NCBI RefSeq assembly: GCF_028769735.1
Contig: NW_026992295.1
Location: 118,706 to 182,705, forward strand
Length of the DNA: 64,000 bases
Direction: 5' to 3'
Source: Zonotrichia leucophrys gambelii
Lineage: Eukaryota > Chordata > Aves > Passeriformes > Passerellidae
Shown here: positions 43,469 to 55,384 of the stretch, piece after piece
How the letters are laid out: each line of letters opens with the position of its first letter
How positions within the stretch are numbered: the stretch's first letter is position 1
The notes under the pieces: generated by a model
Told to the model about the DNA's origin: nothing
The model's database searches: none
What the model saw: the letters and a program-made list of their open reading frames with translations, nothing else
Position numbers and translations under genes: made by a program

Positions 43469-44276
43469 GTGAGTACATTCTCTGATTGTCTCTTGTGCAG
43501 AGCAGCCAGGGCTGCCCAGGGCTGTCGTGCAGAGCAGGGTCCTGCAGCCCAGGGCGCTGTGCTGGGGCAGGGACTCTGCTGCCTGCCAGGGACAGCTCTC
43601 AGCCAGCCCTGGCAGCTGCTCCCAGCACTGGGGGACAAGGTCTGGGTGGGAGGAGACAGCTGGTCAGGCTTGGAAGTGTTCTCCTTGTGTGGGGAGGATG
43701 CTGCATTGTTCAGGACTGCTCCCAGCATGACATAAATCTGCAGAACATTTCCAAGTAGATTATACAGGGAGCACAGCAAGGCAGGGGCTGCATAAAAGGG
43801 AAAATCCTGCTTTTTTAATCTACCGCTCTGGGTTGCCGGGATGGGAAATTGCACCGAGATATTAATCTCTCAGTTCAGATGAGAAAGATAAATAATATTT
43901 ATCTCGGATGTTAATAAATCAGGCAGTGACAGAAATACCGTAGGGCCCCTCACAGGCAGCATCAGTGTCTCTTTGCTCTGATGGTGCCATCAGAGCCTGC
44001 AGAGCCAGAGCTGCCCCTGGGCAGTGCCAGAGCTGGGAGGGGTCTGCAGGGCAGAGCTGAGCCCCCAGGGCTGGGCTGGGCTCTGGCAGCACTGGCAGGG
44101 CCCAACCCTGGGCACAGGGAAGCAGCTGCTGGCAGGGAAAGCTCCAGGCAGCAGAGCCCTGGGCAAGAAGTGGGGGGAAAGTGCCCCCAGGCTGTGCTGG
44201 GATTTTTCAAGTCCTCTCCAAACCCAACTATTCCATGATTACTTTTCTTACAGATCCCCATGCCAAGACACAGAAA

Positions 44277-45202
44277 ATGTCCAACAGCAGCTCCATCTTC
44301 CTCCTGCTGGCACTGGCAGACACGCGGCAGCTGCAGCTCCTGCATTTCTGCCTCTTGCTGGGCATCTCCCTGGCTGCCCTCCTGGCCAACGGCCTCATCA
44401 TCAGCGCCGTAGCCTGCGGCCACCACCTGCACACGCCCATGTTCTTCTTCCTGCTCAACCTGGCCCTCACTGACCTGGGCTCCATCTGCACCACTGTCCC
44501 AAAGCCATGCACAATTCCCTCTGGGACACCAGGAACATCTCCTACACAGGATGTGCTGCTCAGCTCTTTTTCTTTCTGTTCTTCATTGGAGCTGAGTACT
44601 ATCTCCTGACCATGATGTGCTACGACCGCTACGTGTCCATCTGCAAACCCCTGCACTACGGGACCCTCCTGGGCAGCAGAGCTTGTGCCCACATGGCAGC
44701 AGCTGCCTGGGCCAGTGCCTTTCTCACTGCTCTCATTCACACTGCCAGTACATTTTCCCTGCCCCTGTGCCATGGCAATGCCCTGGGCCAGTTCTTCTGT
44801 GAAATCCCACAGATCCTAAAGCTCTCCTGCTCTAAATCCTACCTCAGGGAACTTGGGTTTCTTGCTGTTACTGCCTGTTCATCATTTGGCTGTTTTGTGT
44901 TCATTGTTTTCTCTTATGTGCAGATCTTCAGAGCTGTGCTTAGGATCCCATCTGAGCAGGGACGACACAAAGCCTTTTCCACCTGCCTCCCTCACCTGGC
45001 TGTGCTCTCTCTGTTCATCACCACTGCTGTGTTTTCTCACTTGAAACCCCCCTCCATCTCCTCCCCATCCCTGGATGTGACCCTGTCAGTTCTCTACTCA
45101 GTGGTCCCTCCAGCCCTGAATCCCCTCATCTACAGCCTGAGAAACCAGGAGCTCAAGGCTGCAGTGTGGAAAGTGATGACTGGATGGTTTCAGAAAAGAT
45201 AA
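44277..45202 (+). pseudogene. Olfactory receptor, OR14-like (1-bp frameshift)
   Basis: Inverted copy of 14,740-15,672. From ATG 44,277 the frame is receptor-like through TM2, then a C is missing in the CCCC run of the intact copy (at 44,498-44,500), shifting the frame just before the Lys-Ala-Met-His segment. The rest, from about 44,507 to the stop at 45,202, is open in the second frame with all family motifs (Cys-Tyr-Asp-Arg-Tyr; Lys-Ala-Phe-Ser-Thr-Cys; Pro-Leu-Ile-Tyr). Two residues near the N-terminus are also deleted in frame. AATAAA is at 45,318-45,323. As the only lesion lies in a C run, an assembly error must be considered. Confidence 0.9.
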
Positions 45203-45399
45203 ACTGCTGGCCAATTTCTGCAAATCACTTGAAATGAAAGTGATCTTTGATCCTTCTTGTTATTTTCATTTTGGAGGTTCTTTCTCTTTTTATTTTACTT
45301 TTTAAATCTTGTTAACTAATAAATATAATTGTTTTTGCCATTTCTCATTTTGTTTCTCTCCACCTTCCCTGTGGCCACAAACTGTGTCAATGAGCTCTT

Positions 45400-46219
45400 G
45401 GTGCCTTTAACGTAACTTAAAGATCTCCCAGCAAAGTTTTCTGCAGAGATGCCCTTTTGTTGCCTTCTCTGGAGCTGCAGCAGCAATGTCTGTGTGCAGA
45501 GCTGGGGCAGATCAGTGCTGGCCCAGCAGCTGTGCCCAGCAGCAGCAGCAGCACTTGGTGTTGCCAGTGCTGCTGCCGTGACCCTGCCTCGCTGCCCTGG
45601 TGGCCCTGGTGTTGCTGCAGGGCCTGAGTGCTCTCGGGGCCGGGCACAGCCCTGGGGGTGGCAGTGCTCCTCATGGAGCTGCCAACAACATCCCCCCTCT
45701 GCAGCCCTGGCCTCTCCCCCAGCTCACACAGGTGCCCCATCCTTGCAGGCACAGACACGGCAGCACTGGCTCAGCAGCCCCTGTTTGCATTGCACACAGC
45801 AGGGGGAGCATCCCCATGCTGCTGGTGTGGGGACATGAACCTTAGGAAGCACAAATGCCATCAGCCCCTGGGGCCAGCAAGGCCTGGGGGACACCAGGGA
45901 AACCACTCAGCTTTGTCCTGGCCTCTGCAGTCAGCCAGAAAGTTTGTTCCCATCAGCTGGGAGTTTCCTGTCTCACTGCAGACGCTGTTTCTCAGAGCCA
46001 GAGCTGCCTGGCAACCACCCCCAAACTGTCCTGAGCATTTCCTTTTCTTCACCTTTGCTTTCTTTCCTCTTCCTGATGCAAATTTCTTCCTATTGCCAAG
46101 CCTCCTTTCGTCCCCTCAAACATCCCATCCCTGTTTGCCCTTTCCTCTCTGGCCCCACTCCCCATTGCAGTTCCTGACTTGGCACCATGGGAGCGTCCCT
46201 TCGGCAGCAGGATCATTTA
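45400..46219. other. GC-rich sequence without a supported gene
   Basis: Moderately GC-rich, with open frames on both strands that have no recognised domain. Nothing else seen. Confidence 0.4.
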
Positions 46220-46485
46220 GAAAGTGCTGCAGAAATTGTTTGCAGACTCCTGAAGTGCCTCCTGCTGTTCCCCTGCCAGAGGCACCCCAGGCCAGGGGGG
46301 CACATCTGGGCTGCTGTGTCTGGCTCTGGGGCTCCCTGTTCTGGGCAGTGAGGAGGGGCTGCAGAGGCTCTGCAGGACTGACAGGATGGGCTTTGGGGCT
46401 GGCAGGAGAAGCTGAGGGACCTGGGCTGCTGGAGCTTCTGAAGAGGAGGCCCAGGGCTCATCCTGCAACTGCTCCAAGGGTGGTT
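46220..46485 (+). mobile_element. CR1 LINE fragment, plus strand
   Basis: Resembles CR1 3' coding sequence in forward orientation (GAGGGGCTGCAGAGGCTCTGC, GAAGCTGAGGGACCTGGGCTG words). Strongly degraded. Confidence 0.45.
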
Positions 46486-46494
46486 CCAGAGAGT

Positions 46495-48870
46495 CACAGA
46501 ATCAGCAAGGTTGGAAAAGACCTTGGAGATCATCAAGTCCAACCTGTGTTCTGACGCCCGCCTTGTCTCCCCTGAGCGTCCTCTTCTCCAGGATAAACAA
46601 CTGCAGGTCCCTCAGCTGCTCTTCACAGGAGTTGGTAGCTTGATTTTCAGACCCCTCGCCAGCCTTGTTGCCCTTCTCTGGTCACACTCCCGCCCCTCCA
46701 TGGCCTTCCTAAAGTGGGGGGGGCCCAGAACTGGTGTCCTGGGGTGACGTTATGATGCTTGTATATCCCCATTCATCTGTTCTGTGCCTTTAAGACCGGC
46801 ACTGAAGAGTGGAAGTTTTGTTTGGGTTTCTCTTATCATTACACAGAGACAAGCAGTAGACAGAGCTGTTTTTTTTTTTTACTTCCAGCTTTGGGCTTGC
46901 TGCTTTTGCTTGCTGCTTTTGCTTGCTCTCTTTTTCTGCTCTTGCTTCTGCTCTGCTTTCTGCCTCTGCTTATTAGCTAGTTCTAGCTAAACAGTCCACA
47001 TTGCTTCCTGGACTGTTTCTCCTCTCCTGTTCCTGTGACCGTCTCGAACCTGCTCCGGACTGGGACCCGGGAACACCAAGGGTTCGGCTGCAGCAGCTGG
47101 CCCAGCACCGGAGGGACTGAGAACAGAGCAACCACCCCCGAAAGAGACTTTCTGATTTTGCCATCTTTCTCAGAGCGGTGTCATCGGGTATTGTTCATTT
47201 TGTGTGCTGGGGGGTGCGGGGCCAGTCAAATAAACAGGTTCTTTCCACCTCTCTCCGAGGAATTTTTTCCCGAACCGGTTGTGGGGAGGGGCCGTGTGGG
47301 TTTCGCTTTCTGGAGGGGCCCTCCTTTGCAGATTCTTTAACAAATTTGCCCTAAACCAGTACAACTGGACACAGCACTCAAGGTGCTGCCCAAGCAGTGC
47401 TGAGCACAGGGGAAGAATCGCTGCCTTGCTCCTGCTGGCCACACCATTCCTGATCCAGCTCAGGAGCCATTGGCCTTCTTGGCCACCTGGGCACACTGCT
47501 GGCTCATGTCCAGCCTGCTGTCCATCAGTGCCCCCAGGTCCCTTTCTGCCTGGCTGTCATCCAGCCTGTAGTGCTGCACGGGTTGTTGTGGCCAAAGTGC
47601 AGGACCCGGCGCTTGGTCTTGTTCAACCTCACCTTGTTGGATTTGGGCCCTGGATCCAGCCTGTCCAGGTCCCTCTGCAGAGCCCTCCTACCCTCCAGCA
47701 GATCCACACTCACACCCACCTTGGTGTCATCTGCAAAGTTGCTGATGCTGGACTCAGTCCCCTCATGCAGATCATCAATGCAGATATTGAAATCCACGCT
47801 GGCTGGCTCTGATCCCTCGGCCATCCTGTGGGTGCCCTGTGATGGCACTCAAGGTGATCTGTTCCATAACCTTGCCGGGCACCCAGGTCAGGCTGACAGG
47901 CCTGGAGTTCCCCAGCTCCTCCTTCCAGCCCTTCTTGGGGATGGGCTCACACTGGCACCTCCAGTCCTCTGGGACCTCCCTGCTGAGCCAGCACTGATGG
48001 TAAATGATGGAGAGCAGCTTGGGGAGCTCATCCACAGCTCCCTCATCCCCCTGGGATGGATCCCATCTGATCCCACACCTGTGAGCATCTGAGTGGCTCA
48101 GCAGGTCACCAACTGCTTCCTCCTGGATTACAGGGGCTGTTCTGCTCCCTGTGCCCATCTACCAGCTCAGGAGAACACTTGTGCTGAGGACAACCTGTCC
48201 TAATATTGAAAAGTGAGACAAAAAATGTGTTAAGTATCTCTGCCTTTTCTTTATCTCTAGTTACTATATTTTCCACGGCATCCAATAAAGAGGAGAGGTT
48301 CTCCTTATCCCATGTTTTGCTATTAATTTGTTTTATAGAAACATTTCTTTTCTTTTTTACAGAAAAAATAATGTTAATCTCTAAGTGATCTTTCACCTCT
48401 TTCCTTTTCTTTCTGCATAACCAAAAAACATCCTTAAACACTTCCTAAGTTGCTTGGCCTTCTGTCCAAAATTTATGCATCCTCTTTTTTCCCCTGAGTT
48501 CCCACAAAAGCTCCATGGGCAGCCAGGCCAGTCGTTTTCCTCACTAGCTCATCTTTTGCCACACTGGCACAGGCTGCTCCATCCCCCTTAAGATTAGTTT
48601 CTTGAAATGTGTCTGTCCTTCCTGGACCCCTTTGTTTTTAAAGGCTGTTTCCCTTCAAAAAATCAGTACCTGATTTGGTACTCCCCAAATCTACATCCTA
48701 AACAGGCCAAAGTCTGCCCTTCCTAATTCCAGTGTAGAAGTTTTGTTGCTGCCCCTCCTTCTTTCACAGAATATTGAAGACTTGATTATTCCATGGTCAC
48801 TGTGCCCCAGACAGCCTCCGAGCCCCACATCTGCCACCAGCCCTTCTCTGTTTGTGAACAGCAGCAGACA
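46495..48870 (-). mobile_element. CR1 LINE, minus strand, interrupted by a solo LTR
   Basis: CR1 3' end at the left (CACAGAATCAGCAAGGTTGG), then reverse-transcriptase remnants on the minus strand. A Phe-Ala-Asp-Asp-Thr-Lys catalytic segment lies in 47,525-47,848, a Pro-Val-Ser-Leu-Thr and Gly-Lys-Val-Met-Glu-Gln-Ile segment in 47,775-48,158, and a Lys-Ala-Glu-Ile-Leu-Asn-x-Phe-Phe segment in 48,106-48,441, in changing frames. Sequence to about 48,870 still looks CR1-like. A 629-bp solo LTR splits it at 46,735-47,363. Confidence 0.85.
46735..47363 (+). mobile_element. Solo LTR inside CR1
   Basis: TGTCCTGGGG...CAGTACA, 629 bp, flanked by an exact 5-bp duplication ACTGG (46,730-46,734; 47,364-47,368). 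AATAAA is at 47,229-47,234. Removing it restores a continuous CR1 reading (CAGAACTGG then ACACAGCACTC). Five bp suggests class I or III. Confidence 0.93.
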
Positions 48871-48879
48871 GAGCTTTCC

Positions 48880-49364
48880 TTGGCAGTGGGAGTGTTACCA
48901 AAAATTCAGTAAAATAGAAAACTCCTGAACACCAATGCAGCATTAAAAAGCAGCATTATTTATTCAGGGGGATGCACGGGGGACAGCTCCTCCCAAAGCC
49001 CTGCAGGCTGAGAGCAGGAAAGTTTCTGTTTATATTCTTTATATTGTACACATATTCCCTGATTTTCCCAGACTAAACATAAATATGATAATGGTTTCCC
49101 CAAAATCATTCACATATTTCCCCTCCCCTTCAGCCATGTGTTGTTCTGTCCTGGGGTCTCTCTGGTGGTCCCTGGTGGTCATGGACCCCAGTGTTCCTGT
49201 GGGCCTGGCTGAGCTGGCAGGACACTGAGGCTGCTGAACTTCCAGTTCCCCTTCTCACACAATGGGCATTGTGAGGTTTCCACAGGCCTGGGGTTTTGCA
49301 GAACAAGCTCCAGGTGTGAGCTCACCTGGTGTAGATAATGGATCATCTGGTAACATGAGGTGAC
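48880..49364. other. No recognised gene; possible LTR material
   Basis: AT-rich stretch with TTTATTCAGG near 48,957 (AATAAA on the minus strand). Ends not defined. Confidence 0.35.
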
Positions 49365-49660
49365 AGAATGGGCTCTGACATCAGAGAGTGGAGGATAGGA
49401 GGTCATGGAGAAGCTACAGCATCATAGATTGCATTTATGACATCACAGAGCAAGCTGTGACAGCACAGGGCAGCAGTCTGACATCACAGAGCAGATGATG
49501 ACATCACAGAGTTGGCTGTGACATCACAGAGTTGGCTGTAAAATCAGAGACCAGCTGTGTGACATTTGAGAATGGGCTGTGACATCACAGAGCAGGCTGT
49601 GACATCCCAGAGGGGCTGTGTGACATCCCAGCAGGGCTGTGTGAGGTCACTGGGTTGGTC
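49365..49660. repeat. TGTGACATCACAG tandem array, left copy
   Basis: About fourteen ~20-bp units built on TGTGACATCACAGAG. Each holds TGACATCA, one base from the CRE/ATF palindrome TGACGTCA. Mirror of 57,880-58,530. Confidence 0.8.
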
Positions 49661-49870
49661 ACTCTGCCCCAGCTCCCCCTCACAGTTTCTCCCAACAAGT
49701 CCAATGCTGTTCATGCCCAGCAGGGTCCCTGTCCCCTGGGATCCCCCCGGCTCACGTGGAGCCACGGCCTCCATCCAAAGGATGTTCCACAGGATCCACC
49801 CCAGAGCCTGACAGGGGACAAGGGGCCAGGGCTGTGTGACCAGGACACCAAGGACGTGGATTATCCAGGT
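49661..49870 (+). repeat. Unit next to the ~20-bp array, left copy
   Basis: Reverse-complement match of 57,640-57,870 (shared AGGATGTTCCACA-GATC and CCCCAGAGCCTGAC segments). With the adjoining arrays it forms a second inverted pair. Confidence 0.7.
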
Positions 49871-49894
49871 TACTGTGGCCTGGGTTGGGTTGCC

Positions 49895-50065
49895 CAGGGC
49901 AGGAAAGATGTCTGGCAGCTGGAGCAGGGTCTGGGAAGGGCCCCAAGGTGGGGCTGGAGCCCTTGGGCTGTGAGCAGAGGCTGAGGGAGCTGGACTGGTC
50001 CAGCCTGGAGCAGGGAAGGCTGAGGGGCTCCTCATGCCAGCCTGGCAGTGCCAGCAAGGAGGGAA
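49895..50065 (+). mobile_element. CR1 LINE fragment, plus strand
   Basis: Contains the CR1 words GAGGCTGAGGGAGCTGGACT and CAGCCTGGAGCAGGGAAGGC. Short, non-functional. Confidence 0.6.
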
Positions 50066-50109
50066 TATAGAACACAGAGCCTGGCTCTTCACCGGGTGCT
50101 GGTGGGAGA

Positions 50110-50560
50110 CAGTGGGTAGAAGGGTTGGATGACGGAAGTGTTGGGGAGGGGGGACAGACAAAGTGTGATTGATTGTCAGCGACGAGGAGTTTTGATTTTC
50201 ATATCTGTTCAAAATTAGAAGGTGGTGGGGGCCAGTATAAATTGGACATTGCTGATATCAACCTAAACTGGAAAAGACAACTGAACTGGACAAAACAGTT
50301 CTCTCTTCATTGTTTTCAATATAGTATATTCAGTTTGAATACACTTCTGCAATGTGACTAATTAACCTCTGAAGAATTAAAAACTTGAATGATTCCCAGA
50401 CACTTGTCTTCTTTTGGTATTCTGAACAAATCTTTATGAGCTTTTGTAACTGAATTCCTGAACCAAAAACCACTAGAAAAAAGAGGCCTCTGGAATAGTA
50501 AAATTCATCATCAGGCTCCAAGTGGCTGAGGACCCATCCCCATCAGAGAAGCAATGAGCA
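50110..50560. repeat. Direct repeat, copy 1
   Basis: Matches 52,410-52,870 in the same orientation (GATTGATTGTCAGC, TTGATTTTCATATCT, ACTGAATTCCTG, GCCTCTGGA words), strongly diverged. Family unknown. Confidence 0.65.
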
Positions 50561-51780
50561 GAAATGGGCACAGCTTTGTGGCTACCCAAGCTTTGGCATG
50601 GGCCCTGGGCCTGGAGCAGGAGCAGCTCTTGAGGGCAACAAGGTCACGGCTCTTGTGCTGCCCTGGGCAGATGGGATGGCAGCAGGGGCTGCAGAGCTCT
50701 CAGCACCTCAGCCCGAGGGGAGCAGGGCAGCCAGGGAGCCTCCTTTGGCCTTGGCCAAGCACCTTCCCCCATGCCTGGGGCTGAGTCCTGTGGCAGCTGC
50801 AGCTGCTGCTGTGCCCTTGCCAGGGGCTGAGGCCGTGGGGCAGTGCCCAGAGCAGCCTGGCCTGAGCAGAGCTGTGGGGCCAGAGCCGGCTGGGCTGGGC
50901 TGGGGAGAGGCCCTTGGTGCTGCCCAGAGCTCAGGGCAGCTGGCAGAGCTTGCAGGGAGCTGGGCTGGGCTCAGAGAGCCTGGCCCAGAAACCATCAGTG
51001 TCCATCTCAGCCTGGCTGAGCGTGCAGGGGCAGGACTCAGGCCAGGCCTTGTGGGGCAGGGCCAGCGCCTGTGCAAGGCATTGCAAAAAGGCAAGTGGCC
51101 CAGAGAGGAGGCTGCTCTGTGCCCTTGGTGGCATGGACAGAACAGGAAGGGGGCCCAGGACATTTGTCAGCACCAGCCTCTTTGCCCAGCCCTTGGCAGC
51201 CATGGCTGCTGAGCCCAGCTTCTGCCTGGGCTGAGTTTGGCTGTGGCCCAGCTCCATCCTCCTGCCTGTTCCCGGCCATGGCCAGCCCTGGCTGCCTCTC
51301 TGCTGGCCCAGAGGCTGGCAGAGCCCGGGGCAGGGCTGTCCGTGCAGCCCCACAGGAGCCACGGGCTTTGCAGTAGGTGGCAGAGGCTGCCCAGCAGGGA
51401 GGCCATGGGGCACAGAGCCCCAAGGCTGCTGTGGGCACCACGGCACAGGGGCATTCCCAGCCGCAATGCTCCTGGACTGGGCTGGGCCTGCACAGGGTCT
51501 GGGCCGCCATGGCTTGGCCAGCACAGGGCCACAAAGGGGCCACGCAGCCGCTGCCGGGGCTGACAGCAAGGCCAGGCACACACAGGTAATTGCTGAGCAT
51601 GGCCGGCGCTGGCCAGGCCTGACTGTGCCAAAGGCAGAGCTCAGCTGCTCTTGGGGGCTGCAGAAATCGTCCAGAGCCCAAAGAGTCTCCATGGCTGTGC
51701 TGGAGACCAAGGCTGAAGCGGGGAAAGGCAGGGCTGCTGCGGGATGGGGAGGGCACTGAATTCCAGAACACACCTCAGCT
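50561..51780. other. GC-rich block without a supported gene
   Basis: Long open frames exist on both strands (the longest is 332 codons on the minus strand, 50,931-51,929), but they overlap in several frames, lack recognisable domains and are Gly/Ala/Pro/Cys-rich, as expected from GC-rich non-coding sequence. Confidence 0.5.
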
Positions 51781-52409
51781 CTCTGATGATCCCAGCACCA
51801 TGCTGGGCCCTGTTTCAGACTGGAGCAAGAGTGACATAAAACTACAACTAAGTTGTCTTTGTCTAAAATCCTTCCTGTATGGAAATCCCTTGTAGATGGT
51901 GGACATGTCATATGTTTCTGGAATGTCACATGGAGAAGAGGGAAGGGTTTTGATTTTTATTAAATTTTATCATATTCACATTTTTATGTGTGCCATGAAA
52001 AGAAACTTCATGATCCTCTGAGTCCCACCAGTTCCTGACTCCCAAAGGACACAAACCTGAGTTGGGGTTCCCACTTCAGTGGTGGCACTTGCACCTCCTT
52101 CCATAGCCAGAGCAGAGCTCCCTTGTCCCAGAAAGAGCCTGGCAAAGGAGGGATGAAAGAAACAGGACAGGTGGTGGCAATCAGGGGAAGGGCAGAGCCC
52201 AGCAGAGGAATGACTTTTGCATTTGATGGAGCTGTGCCTCCCCTTGGCTTTGTTGGCTGAAAAGAAATGAACATCCCTCTGTGTCTCGGGCAGCTCCTCT
52301 TCCAAGGAAAGCAGGTGGGAATTGGAGCCAAGGAGCTGAAAGCTGCAGGTGCAGCCTGGGCTGGAGGGAGCTCAGATTTGCACAAGGCTGCTCTGAGTGC
52401 CAGGGCTTG

Positions 52410-52870
52410 GATGGGGAAATGGTGGGGTGGGGGTAGGGACAGAGTCTGATTGATTGTCAGCCATGAAGGGTCTTGATTTTCATATCTATTCAAACTGCAT
52501 GAGGTGATACTTGGATTCGGTGTCAATTGGAGATTGCACATGTCAATGAATGAACAGGGGAAAAAAACCTAAACAGACCCTAAAAAAAGAAATTTCTCAT
52601 TATCTTTGTAAATATAATATCTTCACTTTGAATGCACTTATGAAATATGTTGAATTAACCACAAAAGATTTGGAAATTACATCACATTATCCCCAGAGAC
52701 TTGGCTTGTTAAGGTGTTCTGAATGTTAATGAGCCCTGGGACACTGAATTCCTGCACTGAAGAGCTGAAGGCTGAACAAGCCTCTGGAGCAGTGAAATTC
52801 AGCAGCAGCCTCCAAGTTGCTGAGGATGTCAGCAGCCCCCACTGAGGCCATCCCTGCCCAGAGACCGTGG
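52410..52870. repeat. Direct repeat, copy 2
   Basis: See 50,110-50,560. The spacing between copies is about 2.3 kb. Confidence 0.65.
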
Positions 52871-53169
52871 GGGAATGGGCAGACAAGGAGAGCGTCCCTG
52901 GGGCTGGGGCAGCACAACTCAGAGGCACCAGCGGCTCCAGCTGGGCAATGGAGTGTGGAATGTGGCTGGGAAAGCCCTGCCTGGGCTGGGTCAAGCAGGA
53001 CAAACAAGTCCTGACCCCCATTCCCCAAACAACTCTCTCAATTTGACATTTAAAAGGACTCTGAGTTGGACTCACTGGAGAAATACCAACAAGAGATTCT
53101 CAGGAGCTGAAAAGAATCAAACAGGCTTTTCTGGCAATTTTAGAAAATCAGAGAAACTTTGGCAAATGG

Positions 53170-54480
53170 TTTATTATGACATTGTAGTGGTTTTGGTTTG
53201 TTAATTGAAGATTTTCTAAACTTGAGATTTCTTAATTCGTGGATTGATGAGTGTGGTGGGTTTTAGAGTCAGTTAATTATTTATGTGGTTTTTTTTTTAA
53301 GTAAGGATTACAGGAAAGGTAAAGTAGGCCTAAAATTTTTAAAGGGTAGAAAGGAAATTATATTAAAAAGAAATTAAAAAAAAAGATAGTAAGAATTAAA
53401 ATAAACTCTTTAGAGCACTTTTTTTTCCTTTACATCTTTTTCTTTTTACTGACAATGTAAAGAAATAAACTGAAAATTTCTCATTATTCACTTTTTCTAG
53501 AATAGTAATTTTTGATTACTTATGAAGAGATGTTCTTCTTGTTAAGGTTATGAAGATTTTTTTACAAGAGGAAAAAAGTGGGGTTTTTGTGGTTCTTAAT
53601 TTTGTCATGGATAACAGTTGTCTAGGGAACTTTGTTATTTTGAAGTTGTTTTTATTGCTACAAGCTTTTTTACAGCTTGTTAATGGGCCATGTCGACCTA
53701 TGAGGTATTGATTTAAGATGAGGTTTTTAAAGGTAAAAGCTTTTATAATTTAGTTTTAAAATTATTTTTATGTCTGGAATAGCGATCTCTTAGGGGTACT
53801 GGATTACTTTTTTGTTTCTGTTTAAGATTTTGATGAAATTACAGTCATTTTAACATTTGTTTATTTTAGTATGGAGGTTTTTGTTTGATATTAATTTGAA
53901 TTGTTAAATTTTTTTTTAGTTTTTGGTGTTATAAAGGAGAAGAGTTTTTTCTTTATTGTTTATAAGAGAATATTAATTTTAAGATTAAGGTATTTCTTCT
54001 TTTTTATTTGGGATTTAAGTTCTTTTTTACTGATTTTGATGGTTTTATATTGTTTCTTTATATGCTTGCATTTTTGTTTCTTTTACTTGAGGAAGGATGA
54101 AGGATTGAAGTATTGAAAGTATTAACATCTGACCTGCTGGTAACTCTCTGGAAGTTGTGCTTGGGTTGTATTAGGACTGGTTTTATGATTAGTTTTTGGC
54201 TTTTTTTGTGTTTAAATTTTTAGTTGTAGGGTTATTTTGTATGGGTTGTAGGTTTTTGGTTTGAGTTGTGTTGGGTGGAGGGACTTGATGGTAAGATTTT
54301 ATTAGATGTGGCTGGCTTTGTTCTGGTTGGGGTTTTGTAGCCTTTTTTGTTTTCCTGTTTGGGAGTTGTTGGGGTTTGGTTTGGTTAGAATGGAGACAAT
54401 GGGGGGGGGCGGCCTGGGGAGGGGGGAAGGGGCTCAGCCCACGGCAGGGTTGCTTGGTTTGGTTTGGTTTGGTTTGGTTT
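53170..54480. other. T/G-skewed, C-poor block
   Basis: About 1.3 kb in which the plus strand is dominated by T and G with very little C, ending in a (TTTGG)n run at 54,454-54,484. No open frame of interest and no mitochondrial gene recognised. Confidence 0.6.
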
Positions 54481-55189
54481 GGTTGAGATGGGGGCTGGGG
54501 CCAAAGCCTGCTACTTCTTTGTTGACTGGGAAAGAAAGAGGAGGTTCCTGGCCTTTTTCGTCTTTAACATATGTGTTTCACAGAGGCATGTTCAGTATCT
54601 TGGTGGTTTAACAGATTTTCAGTTACATAAAAATTTTATATTACTTTTCAAAATTCTTCCTTTGTCAAACTATGACAGACATTCAACCATCAAAAAACAC
54701 TTCTCAGAGCATTGACTTGGCCCATTCAACTTCACAAACTCTACACCTGTTCAATGCAATGTTAATCAGAAATTGTAGGAGCACAGAAAAAGAAGTAGAC
54801 ACAGACAGAGAGAAAGACAAAAAAGATACAGAGGATCACACACAGAGCTACCAACTCCTGGATTCCAGAGGTGTTCAGATGGAAATTCCAAGAGGAGTAG
54901 GGCCAAGATGTGTGCTTGCCTTGTGTTCAGCCTTCAATACCCCTTGGTCTCCCTGGGCCCTTCCCCCAGGTTGGCCTTGGTGTGATTTTGTCCCTCAGGA
55001 GCTGGGCTGGGGCTGCAGAGGTGGCTGTGGAGCATTGCCTGTGCTGTGCCAGGGACTGGCAGCCACTGCTGGGCTGGGATAGAGGCTCTGGGGGATTGGG
55101 GTTCCAGGGCAGGGCAAGGCTGGACCTGCCCCTTCCTCCCCTACATACAAAATGTTTCCAGTCAACAATCTCCTCCAGTCTGTCACAAT

Positions 55190-55384
55190 AGGGAATGCTG
55201 GAGGTGAAATCCCAATTCCGGCCATGGGCACCTGGAGAAGTACAGTTCTTTCCATAGGAAGGAAAGCACGGAGCACCAGTGTTTCAGTAGCAGATCAGAA
55301 GAAACCCTCAACATGCCAAGGTAACATGGACCAGTCAGGCAGTCAACAGGAGGCCAAACAAGCCAGACCTTTTCTATGGGGTCC
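55190..55384. repeat. Companion satellite unit
   Basis: One copy (GGCCATGGGCACC, TTCTTTCCATAGGAAGGAAAG, CAGTGTTTCAG words) directly before array H, keeping the unit-array pairing seen elsewhere. Confidence 0.7.

Larger units (their letters stand above)
36770..45395. repeat. Right arm of the large imperfect inverted duplication
   Basis: Reverse-complement partner of 14,550-23,537, about 8.6 kb, with the same element order. It contains one extra insertion (solo LTR 38,729-39,351) and a shorter OR intron. Confidence 0.85.

Noticed and set aside
50931..51929. A 332-codon minus-strand open frame
   Set aside because: Other frames on both strands are open across the same GC-rich stretch, there is no recognisable domain, and the composition is what GC-rich non-coding DNA gives.
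53170..54480. A nuclear copy of mitochondrial DNA
   Set aside because: The T/G skew resembles a mitochondrial strand, but no rRNA, tRNA or protein-gene sequence could be recognised.
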